DNA of 46,462 nt from Rhodopirellula sp. Lineage in GTDB: Bacteria > Planctomycetota > Planctomycetia > Pirellulales > Pirellulaceae. Location: NCBI GenBank assembly GCA_002701385.1, contig NZVD01000036.1:1-46462 (forward strand), in the 5' to 3' direction. Within the stretch, counting starts at the first letter, position 1; each line of letters begins with the position of its first letter. Below the pieces are notes generated by a model that saw only the letters and a program-made list of their open reading frames with translations, ran no database searches and was not told where the DNA came from. The position numbers and the translations under genes are program-made. Positions 44,800 through 46,462 of the stretch are shown one piece after another.

Positions 44800-46462
44800 T
44801 CAATTTCGCATTAGGTTCCAAAAGTTCCCTCGATCAAACTCGCGAGTTTGATACTGCTCAAGATAAAGTCGGTACTCAGGAGTATCTACCGCCTCCACAG
44901 TCCTATCGTCGACAGGGGGGTATTGCTGCATTCCGACAAAAGGCAATGGCTCGACCTGATACCCTGTGATCGTATTCAAGTCGGCATCTTTATCCCAGCC
45001 GATCGAATGAATTAGAAAATCCCGTGTCCAACCTTCTCGCACTGGCGGCAACTCATCGAACAAAACAGTCATTTCATCTCCCCCGCCAAGCACAACCAAC
45101 TGGTTATCCTGCTGAGTTAGCAGATCCGTCGTTTCTCCGAATCGAGTAAAGCTTCCTGCCATTGGTGGCCAAAGCACCTCCGTCTTGACTTGGTCATAGT
45201 CGTATCGCTCGGGACCGTTGTTAAGACGAGGAAGTCGTGCGGAAAATCCTCGGTAATGCAAATCCGCTTTACTCAGATTTGCGTTCTGGAAGACCGGAAG
45301 TGCTGCTTCCGCATCAACAGCCACTAAGATTTGATCCCAATACAATTCCATTGACGTAGACATGCGCAAGCGGAAATCATCCTTCTCGAACTCATCAACC
45401 GGAATCTTGACAACAATCGTCTTTGTCTTTCCACCAGGGAAGCCCATGTTCGGCACGACCTCCTCCCAAGTCTCACCGGTAACAGCATCAGCCCGAGGCA
45501 TCGAAAGATAAGGAGGACGTGGCCCCTGCAACTCGCTATTTTGCGACAAGGCTATATTAATAGATGTATCTGTAGGGAACATCCAACCGGTCATCACTAA
45601 ATGCACACTTTCCGCCCCTGCGAGATCACCTAACTCCAACTCCACATAGTATTCCTCCACTAAACCTTGCTTGTGACGCCTATCGAACAACTTCGTAAAT
45701 ACTCCGTCCCGTTCCCGGAGAACCTCGCCAAGGTCGTCACCGTTACTGCCAACCGCACGGACAACCGGACGTAAGGCCTCCTGCCGAAAACTATGAACCT
45801 GATATTGTGACACCGATGGTGGTCCAACCTTTTCATTGGAGAACACCACCGTCCCCTCGGGGTGATCTAATGCAATCAATTGCACCTGATCAAAGTAAGC
45901 TGCTTCCCATAGCTCTTCCGTGATTTGCATCCGATATTGTCCATCAACGGGCACAAGCCGATCACCAGGGATTAATAGATATTCCCAGTCTCTAGTGGGC
46001 GCAATAAGTCCCTCACCAAACTGAAGACCGATTGGAGCCGCCCATAACAAATCGGTAAAAAACTCATACTTCTCACCCGTCCAAGTATACAGATAAGGAC
46101 ACGACCCTTTTAACAACTCTTGTTTTTCAGTGAAAGTCAAACGTGGTTTGGGAGAAAGAATATTTTGCGGAATTCCATTCGTCCATAATACTCGGACGGC
46201 TTCGGCACCTTCGCTCTTACCGACCCCAAAATGGACTACCCGACCATCTCCCTGCTGACTTTGGAAACCAGATGCACTTCTCAGGTCCACTCGAGCCCCA
46301 ACACCATGTACATTCGAACGCTGAACTTTAAACATCGGATCAGGTTCAGCACATAACCTTACTTTGATCCAATGGTTTAAATTTCCACCTTCATTATCGA
46401 GGACAACAAGTTTTTCATTTGCTACGACCAGCAAATCCAGATCGCCATCCTCATCTATATCA
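44800..46462 (-). CDS. CRTAC1-type protein with long C-terminal extension, 5' end missing
   Basis: The frame runs off the right edge, so the start is outside the window. The visible N-terminal end is an FG-GAP type loop (DIDEDGDLDLLVVAN), followed by an ASPIC/UnbV region (GVGARVDLRSASG, VRVLWTNGIPQNILSP). The remaining 430 or so residues form an extension that begins KGSCPYLYTWTGEKYEFFTD and continues with a beta-rich region (about 140-400 of the visible part). I cannot name the domain in this extension. It is probably a variant of the CRTAC1 protein at 39671, which lacks it. It faces the same way as, and lies 322 bases before, the multiheme cytochrome gene. Confidence 0.85.
   Translation of the reverse strand, partial: DIDEDGDLDLLVVANEKLVVLDNEGGNLNHWIKVRLCAEPDPMFKVQRSNVHGVGARVDLRSASGFQSQQGDGRVVHFGVGKSEGAEAVRVLWTNGIPQNILSPKPRLTFTEKQELLKGSCPYLYTWTGEKYEFFTDLLWAAPIGLQFGEGLIAPTRDWEYLLIPGDRLVPVDGQYRMQITEELWEAAYFDQVQLIALDHPEGTVVFSNEKVGPPSVSQYQVHSFRQEALRPVVRAVGSNGDDLGEVLRERDGVFTKLFDRRHKQGLVEEYYVELELGDLAGAESVHLVMTGWMFPTDTSINIALSQNSELQGPRPPYLSMPRADAVTGETWEEVVPNMGFPGGKTKTIVVKIPVDEFEKDDFRLRMSTSMELYWDQILVAVDAEAALPVFQNANLSKADLHYRGFSARLPRLNNGPERYDYDQVKTEVLWPPMAGSFTRFGETTDLLTQQDNQLVVLGGGDEMTVLFDELPPVREGWTRDFLIHSIGWDKDADLNTITGYQVEPLPFVGMQQYPPVDDRTVEAVDTPEYRLYLEQYQTREFDRGNFWNLMRN

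Noticed and set aside
1-46462. CRISPR arrays, tRNA/rRNA genes, insertion sequences
   Set aside because: Intergenic regions were read on both strands and no regularly spaced repeats, tRNA-like sequences or transposase frames were found.

Overview
The window looks like planctomycete (Planctomycetota) chromosome. It is dense with families that are characteristic of that phylum: PSCyt/PSD cytochrome proteins (DUF1549/1553 and DUF1587/1592/1588/1585/1595), their DUF1501 and DUF1552 partners with twin-arginine leaders, PVC-type heme-binding propeller-HEAT-cytochrome proteins, Gfo/Idh/MocA oxidoreductases with Tat leaders, and CRTAC1 (FG-GAP plus ASPIC/UnbV) proteins. I cannot name a genus. No rRNA, tRNA, transposase, CRISPR array or prophage gene was seen. 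About 95% of the window is coding.

Layout. (1) 1-9813, plus strand: a LamG-PSCyt1-DUF1549-DUF1553 protein (cut by the left edge), two DUF1501 proteins, and a 1277-residue ThuA-discoidin-propeller-HEAT-cytochrome c fusion. (2) 9822-22145, minus strand: six tightly packed genes. In transcription order they are an ABC ATPase, a GldF/GldG-type permease, a DUF4340 protein, a large SF2 helicase, a DUF1592-type cytochrome protein and a DUF1552 protein. (3) 22261-23697, minus strand: an esterase fused to an HExxH metallopeptidase-like domain. (4) 23946-30582, plus strand: a second DUF1592/DUF1552 pair closed by a clear terminator, then a YjbQ-family protein and a ceramidase-like hydrolase. (5) 30698-39504, mixed strands: a second PVC-type cytochrome dehydrogenase, an HExxH protein with an S4-like insertion, a putative lipoprotein, an FG-GAP protein, a Gfo/Idh/MocA oxidoreductase and a 57-residue CxCxxC protein. 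(6) 39671-46462, minus strand: a CRTAC1-type protein cut by the right edge, a membrane multiheme cytochrome with TPRs, and another CRTAC1 protein.

Functional reading (inference). Most products are exported. They combine cytochrome c modules with carbohydrate- or ligand-binding folds, which fits extracytoplasmic oxidation of complex organic matter coupled to electron transfer. Cytochrome and DUF1501/DUF1552 genes sit next to each other three times, which suggests obligate partners. The most distinctive items are two related HExxH modules in different contexts (one fused to an esterase, one carrying an S4-like insert), a fusion of a membrane region with paired histidines, five CxxCH motifs and TPRs flanked by two CRTAC1 proteins, and a six-gene run joining a Gld-type ABC module to an SF2 helicase and a PSCyt pair. 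Several inverted repeats lie in leaders and intergenic regions.
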